Counted from the first letter of the stretch, positions 36,311 to 47,010 are shown. The stretch: 64,000 nt of DNA from Arcanobacterium haemolyticum DSM 20595 (GCF_000092365.1 NC_014218.1:248001-312000), one strand, 5' to 3'. Notes: a model not told the origin generated them from the letters alone. Numbers and translations are program-made.

Positions 36311-37642
36311 TTACAGCACCATCGCGGCAATCCAGCCAGCAACCAATAGTGGAATATTAAAGTGCAAGAACGTAGGAATCACTGAATCCCTAATGTGATC
36401 GTGCTTCCCATCCACATTCAACCCAGACGTTGGGCCAAGCGTAGAATCAGATGCCGGCGAGCCAGCATCACCCAAAGCGCCTGCGGTGCCAATAATCGCC
36501 ACCGTAGCCAGCGGCGAGAAACCAAGCGACATGCACAACGGTACGTAAATCGTTGTAATAATCGGAAGAGTTGAGAACGAAGATCCAATACCGAGCGTTA
36601 CCACCAAGCCCACAATCAGCATCGCAACAGCGGCCAGTGCTTTATTACCGGCAACCAATGCGCTCGCAGCCTCAACCAACGATTCCACATCGCCAGTAGC
36701 ATTCATAACCGATGCAAAACCCTGGGCCGAAATCATCGTAAAGCCAATCACGGCCATCATTTTCATGCCGTTCGTGAATGCTACATCTGCCTGGCGGAGC
36801 TTCAGAGTACCCGTAATCAAAAAAACGCTCAACCCAAGAAGAGAACCCAACAAAAGAGCATCAGCGTCATAACCAAGCCAACCCAACATGAGCTGAGTGC
36901 CGAACGTGACCAGCACAGCTACCAGAGCCACAATGCCGTTGCGAGTTGAGACGTGCGGCTGGAGGGTCGTCGCTACCACCACCTCATCCTCCCCGTAATC
37001 GCGAGGCTTGCGGTACGAAAAACCAACCGCGATCAGCAAACCAGCCAGCATGCCCAGCGCGGGAATCGCCATCGCAGCCATCACGTTAATCCCGGACGTA
37101 TCCAAGCCGGCAGACTTAATGTTGCCCAACAGAATATCGTTCAAGAAGACGGACCCGAAACCCAACGGAAGGAACATATAAGTGGTGACCAGGCCGAACG
37201 TCATAATCGACGCAACTACGCGGCGATCCAGGCGCAACCGGTTAAACACAGGAATCAACGGCGGAATCAGAATCGGAATAAACGCAATATGAACCGGGAT
37301 CAAATTCTGGCTGAACACAGCCATCATCAAAATGCCACCCAGCAACCCGTACTTCACAACCGTGGTAGAACCTTTGTTTGTGCGCGAAATCAGCCACGAT
37401 GCAAGCAAATCCGGCAGACCAGACTGCGCAACCGCCATTGCAAACGCGCCCAATAAGCCGTACGACAGAGCGATCTTCGCGCCCGCACCAAGGCCGTCTT
37501 GGAATGCGAGCATCGTGCCGTCCAGACCCAAACCAGCCGTGAAACCGCCAACCAAGGCTCCCACGAACAACGCGATCACCACATGGACTCGGGTGAGAGC
37601 TAGAAGGAGCATGGAAACAACGGCAATTAAAACGGCATTCAT
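36311..37642 (-). CDS. Na+/H+ antiporter family protein (YuiF-like)
   Basis: Membrane protein of 443 residues with about 11-12 helices, resembling B. subtilis YuiF: NAVLIAVVSMLLLALTRVHV at the start, GGFTAGLGLDGTMLAFQDGL, and GALGDAGSPASDSTLGPTSG near the C-terminus, the last being a conserved ion-translocation segment. It may exchange Na+ for H+ or export small organic anions; the substrate is not proven for this family. It is transcribed alone, towards the trp remnant and repeat copy 2. Confidence 0.85.
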   Translation of the reverse strand: MNAVLIAVVSMLLLALTRVHVVIALFVGALVGGFTAGLGLDGTMLAFQDGLGAGAKIALSYGLLGAFAMAVAQSGLPDLLASWLISRTNKGSTTVVKYGLLGGILMMAVFSQNLIPVHIAFIPILIPPLIPVFNRLRLDRRVVASIMTFGLVTTYMFLPLGFGSVFLNDILLGNIKSAGLDTSGINVMAAMAIPALGMLAGLLIAVGFSYRKPRDYGEDEVVVATTLQPHVSTRNGIVALVAVLVTFGTQLMLGWLGYDADALLLGSLLGLSVFLITGTLKLRQADVAFTNGMKMMAVIGFTMISAQGFASVMNATGDVESLVEAASALVAGNKALAAVAMLIVGLVVTLGIGSSFSTLPIITTIYVPLCMSLGFSPLATVAIIGTAGALGDAGSPASDSTLGPTSGLNVDGKHDHIRDSVIPTFLHFNIPLLVAGWIAAMVL

Positions 37643-37897
37643 GGTGCCACTGTAGTTCGTGGGGTGAAAGAAGGGAAGCGCGTCTCAATCTGTGAAAAGA
37701 GAGAAAGGGTACTTTAGGATGTGGAAATGACCGTTATGTTGCGATGTGATTGATTCAGGGGACCCTTTGTTTCAAAGTGTGAGATGGGTGGTGAATGAAG
37801 TTCGCGAATATGTATTTTTCGGCTAAAAGCAAGGGGGATAGGTGGTATGGTGGAGCCGAACTCTATTGTTCTCACTTTCACACAATAGGAGAAACGA

Positions 37898-40645
37898 ATG
37901 AAAAGTCCGATGAAGCGTGCTGCAATTGGAGCTGTTGCTGCGGCGTCGCTGATTATGGCCCCGATGTCTGCGTGGGCGGCTGAAGAAGGAACACCTACTG
38001 TTGATGCGGCTACATCTGAAACTGTCGAAAAGGCTACTGAAGGAGCCGGCGAAGCTGCCGGAGTTGAAAAGGCTGACGAAAAGACTGGCGACAAGGCCGA
38101 AGCTGGAGAGCCTGCCAAGGAAGACAAGGCTGAAGGCGCAGAAAAGCCAGTTGCTGACGCTGAGAAGAAGGCTGACGACAAGGCTAAGGAAGATCCAAAG
38201 AAGGATGAGCCTAAGAAAGAGCTGACTCCAGAAGAACAGAAGAAAGCAGAGCTTAAGGCAAAACAAGAAGAACAGCGCAAGAAGCTTGTCGAAGAAACCA
38301 AGGCTAAGACTGAAGCTGCACTGAAGAAGGCTAAGGAAGAAGCAGAAAAGGCTAAGGCAGAGGGAATTGTCACCCTCAACCTCTTCAACTTGACCGATAT
38401 TCACGGTCACATTGAAGCGCAGCCAAAGATCAATAAAGACAAGACTTTCGGAGGTTACACCGAATCTGGTCTTGCATCAGTGAAGTGCTACATTGACCAG
38501 GCGAAGAAGTCGAACCCGAATACTCAGTTCACGCTTCTTGGTGACAACATTGGCGCGTCCCCATTCACCTCTGGTTCGGCTAATGACAACCCAACCATCG
38601 AAGCGCTCAACGCGATGGATGTTTTCGCATCCACGATCGGAAACCACGAATTCGATAAGGGTATTAAGGTACTTCAGGAACGTTTTAATGGTTCGAAGGA
38701 TTACACAAAGGTAGCTTTCCCGTATCTCGGTGCGAATGTCGAAGGCCTTGACGGACTCGATAAAGACGGTTACAAGATTTGGGAAACCAACGGCGTGAAG
38801 GTTGCATTTATTGGAGCGATCGAAAACGACGTTGCTACCAAGCTCCCAATCGGAACAGTCGATACCTTGAAGTTCAAGGAAGCGGCTCCGGTTATCAATG
38901 ACATCGCTGCTAAGTTGAAGGATGGTAACGCGGAGAACGGCGAAGCTGACATTGTTGTAGCAATGTATGACAACGATGTTCTGCAGTCCTACCCGAACAT
39001 GAGCGCCAACGTTGACGTGATCATGGGTGGCGATACCCACAAGCCTTACTTCGGCTACGATGCAAATCCTCAAAAGAATGACAAGGGTGAAACAGTTGGT
39101 AAGGCAATCACAACCAAGGATGGCCATCCAATCACTGCAACCGCATCCGGTTCTTTCACTGATAACCTCTCCAACGTGGTCGTCAAGTATGACACGAAGC
39201 AGAAGAAGGTTATTGAATCCTATGCTCAGAAGATTACTGCAACCGAAGTTATGGCCTGCGGTGAAGACCCGACCGTCAAGGATATCGTCGCTAAAGCCGC
39301 TGAAGCTGCGGCACCCAAGAAGAAGGAGGTAATTTCTAAGGGGACTGGTAACTTCTACCGTGGCGTGCACAAGCTCACCGAAAATGACAGCCTCGATGCT
39401 GGTTCCAACCGCGGAACTGAATCCACCATCGGTGGACTCATTGCAGATGCTATGAAGGACACTTTCACCACTCTTGATGGGAAGCCAGTTGATATCGGCA
39501 TCATTAACGCTGGCGGCATCCGTGCTGATTTGGAACCAAAGGACGGCGTTGTAACCGTTGGTGATGTGTTCGCATTCATGCCATTCTCCAACGAAGTCAG
39601 CTACGCAACCCTTACAGGTGCGCAGGTTAAGACTTTACTTGAACAACAGTGGAAGTCGCTTGAGCCAAATGAGAAGGGTGAAAAGTCTACCCGTCCGATG
39701 CTCAAGCTCGGTTTGTCCAGCAATGTTAAGTACTCCTTTGACTATGCAGACAAGACCAAGGGGGCTGGCAACCGCGTTACCTCTATCTTGGTTAACAGTG
39801 AACCGCTTGATATGAACAAGCAGTACATCGTTGGGTCGGTAAGCTTCCTCATGACTGGTGGTGACAGCTTCGACATTCTTAAGGATGACGCTGTGAAGGC
39901 TAGCTACCGTGTTATCACCAAGGGTCTGGATCGTGATTTCATGGCTGAATACTTGAAGAAGCACCAAGACGTTAAGCCACGTGACCACAAATCGTCGATC
40001 GGTGTTTCGCTCAGCGATCTCAAGAAGAACGGAAACGCTGTTTCTGCTCAGGTTGAATTGCGCGGCCTCTCCTTCAGCCAAGAAGGTGAAGCAAAGGTTA
40101 AGAACGTGACTGTTGAATTTGGCGGCAAGGCCGTACAGCACGAAGTTAACAACACCATTGTTGATGCAAACGCAACTAACTACGAAGCAATCATTACTGC
40201 AGACGGCGTTGGTTACACCGGCAAGTTCGCCATCTCCGCTGACACTCAGTGTGCGGATAAGGCAGCCACCGTTCACGTTCCGCTGATCGTGAAGAACGAA
40301 GCTGGTACCGAACTCGTGTCGGCTAAGCAGGGCATTGGCGTGAACGTCAACTGCGCCACCGGCGAAGTCACCGCATCCAACGGATTCGGTGACAAGGCTG
40401 CCGGCAATCAAAAGCCGGACGATTCTGCTAATGGCGACAACTCTAAGGGCAATTCTTCCACAGGGGAATCCTCCAAGGGGGACAGCTCCAAGTCAAAGCA
40501 GAGCTCCGATATGCACAAGTCTGCACAGAAGTCTGCTCCTAAAGGCAAGCTGGCACAGACCGGCGCTACCGTAGGCATACTCGCAGGCATCGCCGTCTTG
40601 ACGCTGCTCGGCGGGCTGGTGCTCGTCCGTCGTCGTCAAAAGTAA
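37898..40645 (+). CDS. Cell-wall-anchored 5'-nucleotidase (UshA/NucA family)
   Basis: Protein of 915 residues. Signal peptide to about residue 28 (AWA), then a 120-residue Lys/Glu/Ala-rich spacer likely to be helical. The metallophosphatase domain has NLTDIHGHIE, LLGDNIGASPF, STIGNHEFDKG and MGGDTHKPY; the C-terminal nucleotide-binding domain has GIINAGGIRADL and FMPFSNEVSY. It should hydrolyse extracellular nucleotides to nucleosides and phosphate. The end carries LAQTG (885-889), a helix and a basic tail, so it is wall-anchored by a sortase other than or besides a strict LPXTG enzyme. AGGAGA precedes the ATG. Monocistronic. Confidence 0.93.
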   Translation: MKSPMKRAAIGAVAAASLIMAPMSAWAAEEGTPTVDAATSETVEKATEGAGEAAGVEKADEKTGDKAEAGEPAKEDKAEGAEKPVADAEKKADDKAKEDPKKDEPKKELTPEEQKKAELKAKQEEQRKKLVEETKAKTEAALKKAKEEAEKAKAEGIVTLNLFNLTDIHGHIEAQPKINKDKTFGGYTESGLASVKCYIDQAKKSNPNTQFTLLGDNIGASPFTSGSANDNPTIEALNAMDVFASTIGNHEFDKGIKVLQERFNGSKDYTKVAFPYLGANVEGLDGLDKDGYKIWETNGVKVAFIGAIENDVATKLPIGTVDTLKFKEAAPVINDIAAKLKDGNAENGEADIVVAMYDNDVLQSYPNMSANVDVIMGGDTHKPYFGYDANPQKNDKGETVGKAITTKDGHPITATASGSFTDNLSNVVVKYDTKQKKVIESYAQKITATEVMACGEDPTVKDIVAKAAEAAAPKKKEVISKGTGNFYRGVHKLTENDSLDAGSNRGTESTIGGLIADAMKDTFTTLDGKPVDIGIINAGGIRADLEPKDGVVTVGDVFAFMPFSNEVSYATLTGAQVKTLLEQQWKSLEPNEKGEKSTRPMLKLGLSSNVKYSFDYADKTKGAGNRVTSILVNSEPLDMNKQYIVGSVSFLMTGGDSFDILKDDAVKASYRVITKGLDRDFMAEYLKKHQDVKPRDHKSSIGVSLSDLKKNGNAVSAQVELRGLSFSQEGEAKVKNVTVEFGGKAVQHEVNNTIVDANATNYEAIITADGVGYTGKFAISADTQCADKAATVHVPLIVKNEAGTELVSAKQGIGVNVNCATGEVTASNGFGDKAAGNQKPDDSANGDNSKGNSSTGESSKGDSSKSKQSSDMHKSAQKSAPKGKLAQTGATVGILAGIAVLTLLGGLVLVRRRQK

Positions 40646-40669
40646 AAACGCAACCATAACTGGTAACTG

Positions 40670-40703
40670 ATAAGGCCGCGCCGGAACCCCAGCGCGGCCT
40701 TAT
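40670..40703 (+). terminator. Terminator of the 5'-nucleotidase gene
   Basis: ATAAGGCCGCGC pairs perfectly with GCGCGGCCTTAT around a ten-base loop, 25 bp after the stop. Confidence 0.85.
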
Positions 40704-40893
40704 CTCCATCCACGCGCCCACAAAGTTGCTATAGTCCCGGAAAAAAGCGCACACTCTACCGACTAAAGTCCCAAAAATAGTGGCGCATGTCGCACAAAAG
40801 TTCTCTCCACGTGAGCTGAAGTGATAGATTGGGCGAGGACTAGTACGGCTGTGTCCGGCCGTTTCATTTGACCCACTGGAGGGCTAAACTCAT

Positions 40894-43632
40894 ATGACGA
40901 AGTATGTTTACAACTTCACCGAGGGAGACAAAGATCAGAAAGATCTACTCGGAGGCAAAGGCGCCAATCTTGCGGAAATGACCAAACTGGGACTCCCAGT
41001 TCCCCCAGGATTCACCATCACCACAGATACCTGCCGCTACTACCTTGCGCAAGGCGGCGTGCCAGAAGAACTGAAGGGCCAGGTCACGGAAGCAATCGCA
41101 CACGTTGAAGACGTGATGGGCAAGAAGCTCGGCGATCCAGGCGATCCACTCCTCATGTCTGTCCGCTCCGGCGCAAAGTTCTCCATGCCAGGCATGATGG
41201 AAACCGTGCTCAACATCGGCCTGAACGATCAGTCCGTTGAAGGCCTCGCCGCCGTGGGCAACGAACGTTTCGCATGGGATTCGTACCGCCGCCTCATCCA
41301 GATGTTCGGTAAGACGGTTATGGATATCGACGGCGATCTGTTCGCAAACGCCCTCCACGACCTGCAAGAACGCCACGGATACGCCGGCGATCTGGACATG
41401 ACCACCGACGATCTCAAAGAACTCGTGGCCACCTTCAAGGAGATCTTCAAGGCCGAAACCGGCCAGGACTTCCCACAAGACCCACGTGAACAGCTCAACT
41501 TGGCTGTTGTTGCCGTGTTCAACTCCTGGAACACCGATCGCGCCCGCATCTACCGCCGCCGCGAACACATTCCAAACGATCTGGGCACCGCAGTGAACGT
41601 GCAAACCATGGTATTCGGCAACATGGGCGAAGGCTCCGGTACCGGCGTGTGCTTCACCCGCGATCCTTCCACCGGCGATTCCGGCGTGTACGGCGATTAC
41701 TTGGAAAACGCACAGGGTGAAGACGTTGTTGCCGGTATCCGCAACACGCTTTCGCTTGCTGACCTGGAGCGTTTGGACAAGACTTCTTACGATGAACTCG
41801 TTGGCATCATGAAGAAGCTAGAAAACCACTACCGCGATCTGTGCGATATCGAATTCACTATCCAGCAGGGCAAGCTGTGGATGCTGCAGACCCGCGTTGG
41901 CAAGCGCACCGCTGCTGCTGCCTTCCGTATCGCCAAGCAGTTGGTGGAAGAGGGCTTGATTACTGAAGATGAGGCCGTGACTCGCGTGACCGGCGAACAG
42001 CTCACCTCGCTTCTGTTCCCACAGTTCGATAAGAAGGCGCCAAAGCACCTGTTGACTCGTGGAATGGCCGCCTCACCAGGCGCTGCCGTTGGTGAAATCG
42101 TGCTGAACAACGAGCAGGCGAAGGCGCGCGTGGCCGCTGGCGCTTCTGTGATTTTGGTTCGCCGTGAAACCAACCCGGACGATCTTGAAGGCATGGTTGC
42201 CGCATCTGGCGTGCTCACCGCGCGCGGCGGCAAGACCTCCCACGCAGCCGTTGTGGCACGTGGCATGGGCCGTTGCTGCGTTGTTGGCGCAGATCAGCTC
42301 CTTGTTGAGGAAGTTGCGGGCACCGTATCGATCAAGGGCTCCGACAAGGTGTTCCAGGCTGGCGATATCATTTCCATCGACGGCACCACTGGCGAAGTTT
42401 TCGAAGGCGCCGTTGACGTGACCAGCTCCCCGGTGATGACCTACATCGCGGAAGGCTTGGAAGCCGGTTTGGCTGTTTCTGACGATGATGATACCAAGGA
42501 TCTCGTTCGTGCAGTCGATTTGATTTTGACCCGCGCAGATAACGCCCGCGCCCTCTTGGTTCGTGCGAACGCCGATACGCCGGAAGATGCTCAGCGCGCG
42601 CGTGAATTCGGCGCTCAAGGTATCGGCCTGTGCCGTACCGAGCACATGTTCTTGGGCGATCGCCGCAAGCTGATCGAAACCGTTATCTTGGCCAAGACAG
42701 ACGAAGCCAAGCAGGCTGCGTTCGATGCGCTGCTGCCACTGCAGAAGGGCGATTTCTTAGGTATCTTCGAAGCAATGGACGGCCTCCCAGTAACCGTTCG
42801 TTTAATCGATCCGCCACTTCACGAATTCCTCCCAGACCTCACCGCGCTCTCCGTTGAACTCGCCGTGAAGGCATCGAAGGGCGAAAAGATTTCAGAAGAA
42901 GAACACGCGCTTCTTGAGGCTGTGAAGTCCAACCACGAACAGAACCCAATGCTTGGTTTGCGTGGCGTGCGCTTGGGCCTGAAGCTGCCAGGTTTGATCA
43001 CCATGCAGGTTCGTGCGATCGCCGAAGCAACCGCCGAACTGAAGAAGGCCGGCAAGGATCCAAAGCCAGAAATCATGGTTCCATTGATCGGTTCATCGCG
43101 CGAAATGCAGATCGTTCGAGATATGGCTGAAGAAGTTTTGGCTGAAGTTTCCGCCGAACATGGAATCGAGCTGGATCTGCCAATCGGCAACATGATCGAG
43201 CTTCCACGCGCGGCCATGTCTGCTGACACGATCGCGGCTGAATCCGACTTCTTCTCCTTCGGCACCAACGATTTGACCCAGACCACCTGGGGCTTCTCAC
43301 GTGACGATGTGGAATCCACCTTCTTCAACGAATACTTCGATTACGGCGTGTTCGGCATTTCCCCATTCGAATCCATCGACGTCCATGGAGTGGGCGCTGT
43401 TGTAGAAATGGGTGTGGAGCGTGGCCGTTCCACCAAGCCAGGGTTGAAGATGGGCGTTTGTGGCGAACACGGTGGCGATCCAGCATCGATCCACTTCTTC
43501 GCTGAAATCGGCTTGAACTATGTTTCCTGCTCTCCATTCCGCGTTCCTGTTGCTCGCCTTGAAGCAGGCCGTGCTGCGATTTCCAACGAATCGCCACGTT
43601 CTGCTGGTGGTGCCGCAAACCGGACCGCGTAA
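40894..43632 (+). CDS. ppdK: Pyruvate, phosphate dikinase
   Basis: Cytoplasmic enzyme of 912 residues interconverting pyruvate + ATP + phosphate with PEP + AMP + pyrophosphate. Order: ATP-grasp domain (GGKGANLAEM at the start, VRSGAKFSMPGMMETVLN), the phosphohistidine domain with His450 in GGKTSHAAVVARGMG, and the TIM-barrel PEP domain with GLCRTEHMF and Cys856 in MGVCGEHGGDP. Length is typical. It could run glycolytically with pyrophosphate, linking to the ppa gene at 53 kb. Codons are those of a highly expressed gene. Monocistronic. Confidence 0.97.
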   Translation: MTKYVYNFTEGDKDQKDLLGGKGANLAEMTKLGLPVPPGFTITTDTCRYYLAQGGVPEELKGQVTEAIAHVEDVMGKKLGDPGDPLLMSVRSGAKFSMPGMMETVLNIGLNDQSVEGLAAVGNERFAWDSYRRLIQMFGKTVMDIDGDLFANALHDLQERHGYAGDLDMTTDDLKELVATFKEIFKAETGQDFPQDPREQLNLAVVAVFNSWNTDRARIYRRREHIPNDLGTAVNVQTMVFGNMGEGSGTGVCFTRDPSTGDSGVYGDYLENAQGEDVVAGIRNTLSLADLERLDKTSYDELVGIMKKLENHYRDLCDIEFTIQQGKLWMLQTRVGKRTAAAAFRIAKQLVEEGLITEDEAVTRVTGEQLTSLLFPQFDKKAPKHLLTRGMAASPGAAVGEIVLNNEQAKARVAAGASVILVRRETNPDDLEGMVAASGVLTARGGKTSHAAVVARGMGRCCVVGADQLLVEEVAGTVSIKGSDKVFQAGDIISIDGTTGEVFEGAVDVTSSPVMTYIAEGLEAGLAVSDDDDTKDLVRAVDLILTRADNARALLVRANADTPEDAQRAREFGAQGIGLCRTEHMFLGDRRKLIETVILAKTDEAKQAAFDALLPLQKGDFLGIFEAMDGLPVTVRLIDPPLHEFLPDLTALSVELAVKASKGEKISEEEHALLEAVKSNHEQNPMLGLRGVRLGLKLPGLITMQVRAIAEATAELKKAGKDPKPEIMVPLIGSSREMQIVRDMAEEVLAEVSAEHGIELDLPIGNMIELPRAAMSADTIAAESDFFSFGTNDLTQTTWGFSRDDVESTFFNEYFDYGVFGISPFESIDVHGVGAVVEMGVERGRSTKPGLKMGVCGEHGGDPASIHFFAEIGLNYVSCSPFRVPVARLEAGRAAISNESPRSAGGAANRTA

Positions 43633-43645
43633 CCGTTCATAACAA

Positions 43646-43709
43646 AAAACTCACTTATACGCGGTGATAGCCCCATATAGAGTCCTATCACCGCGTATAA
43701 GTGAGTTTT
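43646..43709. terminator. Very strong terminator after ppdK
   Basis: Perfect 25-bp inverted repeat (43646-43670 with 43685-43709) and a 14-base loop, starting in A residues and ending in T residues. Confidence 0.92.
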
Positions 43710-43820
43710 GCGTCCAGATGATGTTTTATGAGGCAGGTTACAAACACCTCAGGAGGCGTATGTGAATGTTTTCGTGTGGGAGGTGGCAGTAGGATGGGAA
43801 CCTAACCGGAGGTGAAACAC

Positions 43821-45614
43821 TTGACGAACGAACGCATTGGATATATTTCAGGTTTAGATGGTTTGCGTGCCATCGCGGCGATGATCGTGGTGCTCTATCA
43901 CTTAGTACCGGGAATCGCGGAAGCTGGTTATATCGGCGTTGATATGTTCTTTGTTATCTCAGGTTTCCTCATAACTGCTCTTTTAGTGAAAGAAAAAGAA
44001 GCGCGTGGGAAAATTTCGGTTCGCTCATTTTGGGTTCGGCGGATCCGCCGGCTACTTCCTGCCGTTGCAGTAGCTACTTTAGGTTCTCTTGCTCTCGCAC
44101 GTATTTTTGGGGGAGACACCCTGACTCAACTGCGGTGGCAAGCGATTGGATCCTTAACAGGAACCTATAATTGGTTACAAATTAGCCACGCATCGTCATA
44201 CTTCGATAAACAATCGCCACTGCTTTTAAGCAACATGTGGTCACTGGCTGTGGAACAACAGTTCTATATTGTATGGCCGCCTATAGTTATTCTTCTGCTG
44301 GTATGTACCGTAGTGGAAATACGGATAGTGTGTGCTCTTTTATTAGGAATTGGCTCTATTGTTCTCCACGCTTTAACGGTAGGAGCAGATCCAACCAGTG
44401 CGTATGTTTCAACATTCTCGCATTCTTTTGGGTTGATGTTTGGTGCTGCTTTAGCCCTCGCGCTACCAGGATTACTTACAGGTAGTCGAGCAGGCACCAA
44501 GGCAATCTGGGGCTGGATTTCATGGCTATCATTACTTGCGATCGTGGTTCTCAGTTTCATACTCACCGATTCTCACTATATGTATCCATGGGGGATGGTG
44601 GCGTTCTCTATCTTGATGGTAGGAACTATCCGAGGTCTGCTACCAGATGCTTCTGGCTTTGGTACACGATCTTTACGGGCGGTTTTAGAGACTCCGCCAC
44701 TCGTATGGATCGGCCACAGATCGTATGGGATCTACTTATGGCACTGGCCGTTGCATGTGATCGGCTTCTACCATTCGCCGATGGCTGCGGTACCAACAGC
44801 CTTAATTGTTCTCATGCTAAGCATTGCACTTGCCGATGTATCGTATCGGTACATTGAAACCCCGATCCGTACTCATGGTTTCTTAGGGTGGCTTCGAACA
44901 ATGCCACCGTTACATAAGAAGAAGGCAGCTGGGATCGTTCTGGCTGCACTAGTAACTGGAACGGCTGTGGCCGGCTTTATCACTGAACATGCCACTTCGT
45001 CCGGCCAACAGCTCATTATTGACGCTGAAAAACAAGCCAAAGAACAACAATCAACCCCTGCTCCGCCGCCACTGTCTGAACCACGTGATACTCCAGAAAA
45101 TCCGAAGCGTCCGGTGCTGCCGAATGTGGTTGGGGAAAACGTAACGGTTATTGGGGATTCCGTAACAGTGGCTGCTACACCTGCACTTCAAGAAAAGCTC
45201 CCAGGGATCGTTGTTAATAGTGAAGTGTCACGTTCAATCAAACAATTCCCCACAATAGCTGCGCAGATGGCGCAAGAAAACCAACTTCGCCCATACGTTG
45301 TTATTGCGCTAGGAACGAACGGGGCTATCACAGAAGAAGACGCTCAAGCGATCCTCAACGCGGTGGGACCAGATCGGCGGATTGTGCTCGTTACAGCAAG
45401 TGCGCCGGAGTATGCAACCTGGGTACCTGTCTCTAACTCAACCATGCGGGAAATGGCTCGAAAAAATCCAGATCGTGTTGTTATTGCAGATTGGCAGAGC
45501 ATTGCCTTAGCTCACCCTGATCTGCTCGCGGGGGATCAGATTCACCCGGGAACTGAAGGAAGTGCGCTGTTTGCTAATGAAGTCTTTCAGGCTTTACACA
45601 GGTTTCAGAAGTAA
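43821..45614 (+). CDS. OafA-type membrane acyltransferase with C-terminal SGNH-like domain
   Basis: Protein of 597 residues. The N-terminal acyltransferase-3 domain (about 1-360) has ten or more helices and the motifs SGLDGLRAIAAMIVVLYHL, GVDMFFVISGFLITALL and RRIRRLLPA. A Pro-rich linker leads to an extracellular SGNH-like domain (VTVIGDSVTVAATPAL, VIALGTNGAI, DQIHPGTEGSALF). Such proteins O-acetylate cell-surface glycans or peptidoglycan. The TTG at 43821 is chosen because GGAGG sits eight bases upstream; the GTG at 43812 overlaps that site. Monocistronic. Confidence 0.9.
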   Translation: MTNERIGYISGLDGLRAIAAMIVVLYHLVPGIAEAGYIGVDMFFVISGFLITALLVKEKEARGKISVRSFWVRRIRRLLPAVAVATLGSLALARIFGGDTLTQLRWQAIGSLTGTYNWLQISHASSYFDKQSPLLLSNMWSLAVEQQFYIVWPPIVILLLVCTVVEIRIVCALLLGIGSIVLHALTVGADPTSAYVSTFSHSFGLMFGAALALALPGLLTGSRAGTKAIWGWISWLSLLAIVVLSFILTDSHYMYPWGMVAFSILMVGTIRGLLPDASGFGTRSLRAVLETPPLVWIGHRSYGIYLWHWPLHVIGFYHSPMAAVPTALIVLMLSIALADVSYRYIETPIRTHGFLGWLRTMPPLHKKKAAGIVLAALVTGTAVAGFITEHATSSGQQLIIDAEKQAKEQQSTPAPPPLSEPRDTPENPKRPVLPNVVGENVTVIGDSVTVAATPALQEKLPGIVVNSEVSRSIKQFPTIAAQMAQENQLRPYVVIALGTNGAITEEDAQAILNAVGPDRRIVLVTASAPEYATWVPVSNSTMREMARKNPDRVVIADWQSIALAHPDLLAGDQIHPGTEGSALFANEVFQALHRFQK

Positions 45615-45723
45615 GCTGAAAATACAAGGTGAGATTCAAGTGAATTACTTCCCTAATTACTGGTACGCCGTTATGGCGGCGTGTCGGTTATCCTAGTTCT
45701 AGGCGTGATGGAAGGAGAGTAAC

Positions 45724-47010
45724 GTGGCACTATATGCGCTTGAGAACGGTAAGCTCGTTGAAGCTCCGGGAAATGCAGGTGCCTCGGGCAAACTCGCTGA
45801 TGTGATCGTTGATGCGGTCCAGTCGCAAACATTAGCGCTCGTTCAACACCCGCTTTTCCCGATCGGATACGTAACCAACCGCGAATCACACGATCCTGTG
45901 CAATCACTTATTGCTCTTGATGCAACTAAGCGTGTTATCACCATCGAAGTGCTCCGCCACCTCAACTCGGAAACCCTTCTCCATGCGACCAGCCGTTCAG
46001 GCTATTTCGCTACATTGAACCGCCAGCAGCTTGCCGAAATCTACCCAGGCACAGAACAAGACTTCGCACATCGCTGGAGCCTCTTCCTGGAAAACACCAG
46101 CCCAGCGCAGAAACCAACAGCACGGCTGTACCTTTTCTGTCTATCGATTGATGAGGCAGTAAAGAACTCACTCTGTGGCCTTGGCGTTGAAGCCAAGCTT
46201 GTTCTTCCATACGAAGGTCTCTCCGGCACCCTCATTGAAGTAGCTGAGGCGGCCTCCTACGGTACGAACATTTTAGCCAAAGCACCGCAGCCTTGGATGA
46301 TCGAAGCACCACAACCAGCTGAGCCTGCCGCACCTCAAACACACACAGTTGATCAATCCCTGTGGAATATTGAAGGTTGGGCAGATCGATCCGGCGTGGC
46401 ACCGCTGCCATATCACCAGAGAGAAGCCCAAGAATCGCCACGTGTTGTTCTTCCAGAACCAGAAATCGATCCAATTGTGTCTGCCACTGAAGAACCTGCA
46501 CAGGCGAAGGAAAGCCTTCCGCAACGCCGTGAGGATACAGCAATCATGCTGGCAGAACTCACGGATCCGCCGCACAAGCTCGGCCGGCGTGCACGCCGCC
46601 GTGCCGCGTGGAACTCCGATCAGCCAATGGCCACACCAGCATCCCCAGAATCATCCGATTCGCCAGATACGGCCATCATTCCGTCCATCAAGCCCGCGTT
46701 CCCGATCCAGCCACCGGCCCCACGGCGGGGCAAATCGCTCTACGAACAAATGATGGATCACAAGAAGCGCGCCGAACAGCGTCTCTGGGACGAATCAGCC
46801 CCCAACGATTTCTCTGAAAAACTCCTCATCTCAGAACGCGATTCAGCAGCAGAATCTTCACGTGCAGTAGAACTCGCAGCAGAAAACGATCAGACCGCAT
46901 TACCGGATTGGATGGCCGCAACCGAACGCATCCTTTACCCGCCAACGCCACCCAAACAGGCACAGGCTGATAGGGTGACGCGGCGGTCACGTCGTCGTCG
47001 GCAAGCCTAA
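45724..47010 (+). CDS. Hypothetical actinobacterial protein with disordered C-terminal half
   Basis: Protein of 428 residues, not recognised. Residues 1-190 look like a compact alpha/beta domain (DPVQSLIALDATKRVITIEV, then HLNSETLLHATSRSGYFATL), a pattern faintly like nuclease-fold domains that hold an E-x-K-type strand, which I would not press. The rest is rich in Pro, Ala, Glu and Arg, with basic clusters (GRRARRRAAW, RRSRRRRQA at the end). No membrane helix or signal peptide. GTG start with GGAAGGAG upstream. Its stop overlaps the stop of the convergent hydrolase gene by four bases. Confidence 0.65.
   Translation: MALYALENGKLVEAPGNAGASGKLADVIVDAVQSQTLALVQHPLFPIGYVTNRESHDPVQSLIALDATKRVITIEVLRHLNSETLLHATSRSGYFATLNRQQLAEIYPGTEQDFAHRWSLFLENTSPAQKPTARLYLFCLSIDEAVKNSLCGLGVEAKLVLPYEGLSGTLIEVAEAASYGTNILAKAPQPWMIEAPQPAEPAAPQTHTVDQSLWNIEGWADRSGVAPLPYHQREAQESPRVVLPEPEIDPIVSATEEPAQAKESLPQRREDTAIMLAELTDPPHKLGRRARRRAAWNSDQPMATPASPESSDSPDTAIIPSIKPAFPIQPPAPRRGKSLYEQMMDHKKRAEQRLWDESAPNDFSEKLLISERDSAAESSRAVELAAENDQTALPDWMAATERILYPPTPPKQAQADRVTRRSRRRRQA

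Noticed and set aside
38477-39370. 297-codon open frame antisense to the 5'-nucleotidase
   Set aside because: Lies wholly inside a clear metallophosphatase domain on the other strand; no independent coding signal.
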